Made by a program: the position numbers and the translations under genes. From NCBI GenBank assembly GCA_946885765.1, contig CAMPHD010000039.1, positions 1-14,856 of the forward strand: 14,856 nt of DNA. Reading direction: 5' to 3'. Below, in pieces: positions 14,267 through 14,856 of this stretch. Positions within the stretch are counted from its first letter, which is position 1. Each line of letters begins with the position of its first letter. This DNA is from an uncultured Thalassospira sp. Lineage in GTDB: Bacteria; Pseudomonadota; Alphaproteobacteria; Rhodospirillales_A; Thalassospiraceae. The notes below the pieces were generated by a model that was not told the origin of the DNA, did no database searches, and saw only the letters and a program-made list of their open reading frames with translations.

Positions 14267-14856
14267 ATGGATAGTTTACAACCGATCTTGGGCGAAGACC
14301 CCGTTTTCCTTGCCGCCCTTGAACATGTCTCACGTCTGGCGCCGATTGAACGCCCATGTCTGGTGATCGGCGAACGCGGATCAGGCAAGGAACTGATTGC
14401 TTCACGCCTGCATTACCTGTCCCGGCGCTGGGGCGGCCCGCTGATCAAGGTCAATTGCGCGGCCCTGACCGAAAGCCTGCTTGATACCGAACTGTTTGGC
14501 CACGAGGCCGGCGCATTTACCGGGGCCACCAAACGCCATGTCGGACGATTTGAACGCGCACATGGCGGCACCATTATTTTGGACGAAATCGCCACCGCCA
14601 GCCCGATGGTGCAGGAAAAACTTCTCCGCGTTGTTGAATACGGCGAGATCGAAAGGGTTGGCGGCTCTGACGTGATCAAAGTCGATACCCGCGTGATTGG
14701 CGTCACCAATGAAAACCTGCGCGAACTGGCCCATCAGGGAAAATTCCGCGCCGACCTGCTTGATCGACTGGCTTTTGATGTGATTGCGGTACCGCCACTT
14801 CGAGAACGATCCGATGATATTCTGCCGCTTGCCGAACAATTCGCTCTTGAAATGAC
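14267..14856 (+). CDS. pspF: PspF, sigma-54-dependent activator of the phage shock operon, 3' end outside window
   Basis: The first 196 residues of an AAA+ enhancer-binding protein are present and the frame is open to the window edge. Walker A is GERGSGKE (35-42), the sigma-54-contacting loop is GAFTGA (82-87), Walker B is TIILDEI (102-108), and the arginine-finger region is FRADLLDRL (160-168). LFGHEAGAFTGA and LLRVVEYGEIERVGG closely follow E. coli PspF. Like PspF, it has no N-terminal receiver or sensor domain, since the AAA+ core begins near residue 7. W55 in SRRWGGP matches the Trp loop through which PspA inhibits PspF. I take the ATG at 14267; there is no strong Shine-Dalgarno, suggesting low expression as usual for this regulator. 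The rest of the AAA+ domain and the DNA-binding helix-turn-helix are beyond the edge. Confidence 0.95.
   Translation, partial: MDSLQPILGEDPVFLAALEHVSRLAPIERPCLVIGERGSGKELIASRLHYLSRRWGGPLIKVNCAALTESLLDTELFGHEAGAFTGATKRHVGRFERAHGGTIILDEIATASPMVQEKLLRVVEYGEIERVGGSDVIKVDTRVIGVTNENLRELAHQGKFRADLLDRLAFDVIAVPPLRERSDDILPLAEQFALEM

Noticed and set aside
14402..14839. Minus-strand open frame of 145 codons inside pspF.
   Set aside because: The opposite strand encodes unmistakable PspF AAA+ motifs in this interval.
1..14856. CRISPR arrays, tRNA genes, insertion-sequence ends or phage attachment sites.
   Set aside because: I saw no regularly spaced repeats, no cloverleaf-like segment, no transposase and no paired terminal repeats; this was by eye and short sites could be missed.

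Overview
The window looks like chromosomal DNA of an alphaproteobacterium. A Thalassospira-like member of the Rhodospirillales is my best guess, from the style of the proteins, the moderate GC and the gene combination; no marker gene settles it. It holds 15 protein-coding genes (two cut by the window edges), no RNA genes, no insertion sequences and no CRISPR array.

Layout. (1) 1-700, minus: 5' part of a CitE/malyl-CoA-lyase-type CoA ester lyase. (2) 701-920: AT-rich divergent promoter region. (3) 921-4880, plus: a tight three-gene operon encoding an OmpA-type outer-membrane lipoprotein, a five-pass inner-membrane protein with a long charged cytoplasmic tail, and an exported VWA-like protein that starts at a TTG inside the preceding gene. 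I recognise domains but no named system; together they would span the whole envelope. (4) 4888-8578, minus: a MarR-controlled aromatic-acid efflux operon of the AaeXAB type (marR, FUSC permease, DUF1656, HlyD adaptor). A palindrome lies over its promoter, and a hairpin terminator shared with the convergent operon lies inside its last codons. (5) 8708-10822, minus: a closely spaced run of an exported EndoU-like ribonuclease, a small acidic protein placed like an immunity protein, and an exported serine beta-lactamase/DD-peptidase-like hydrolase with an altered YxN motif and a calcium-loop-like insert. (6) 10931-12307, minus: an AAA_14/DUF4143 ATPase. (7) 12444-14856: the phage-shock-protein locus. 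pspA-pspB-pspC run leftward to a strong terminator, and pspF is divergent and runs off the right edge. The pspF-pspA gap carries a near-consensus sigma-54 promoter, a perfect IHF consensus match and repeated TTTTTCGCGA elements at the distance expected for enhancer sites.

How the parts fit. Most of the window concerns the cell envelope: membrane-stress response (psp), efflux of weak acids (aae-like), a putative trans-envelope lipoprotein/VWA module, and a periplasmic hydrolase. The most novel candidates are the EndoU/acidic-protein pair, read as a possible stand-alone toxin-immunity cassette, and the OmpA/membrane/VWA operon. All functions are read from sequence motifs by eye, without database searches.
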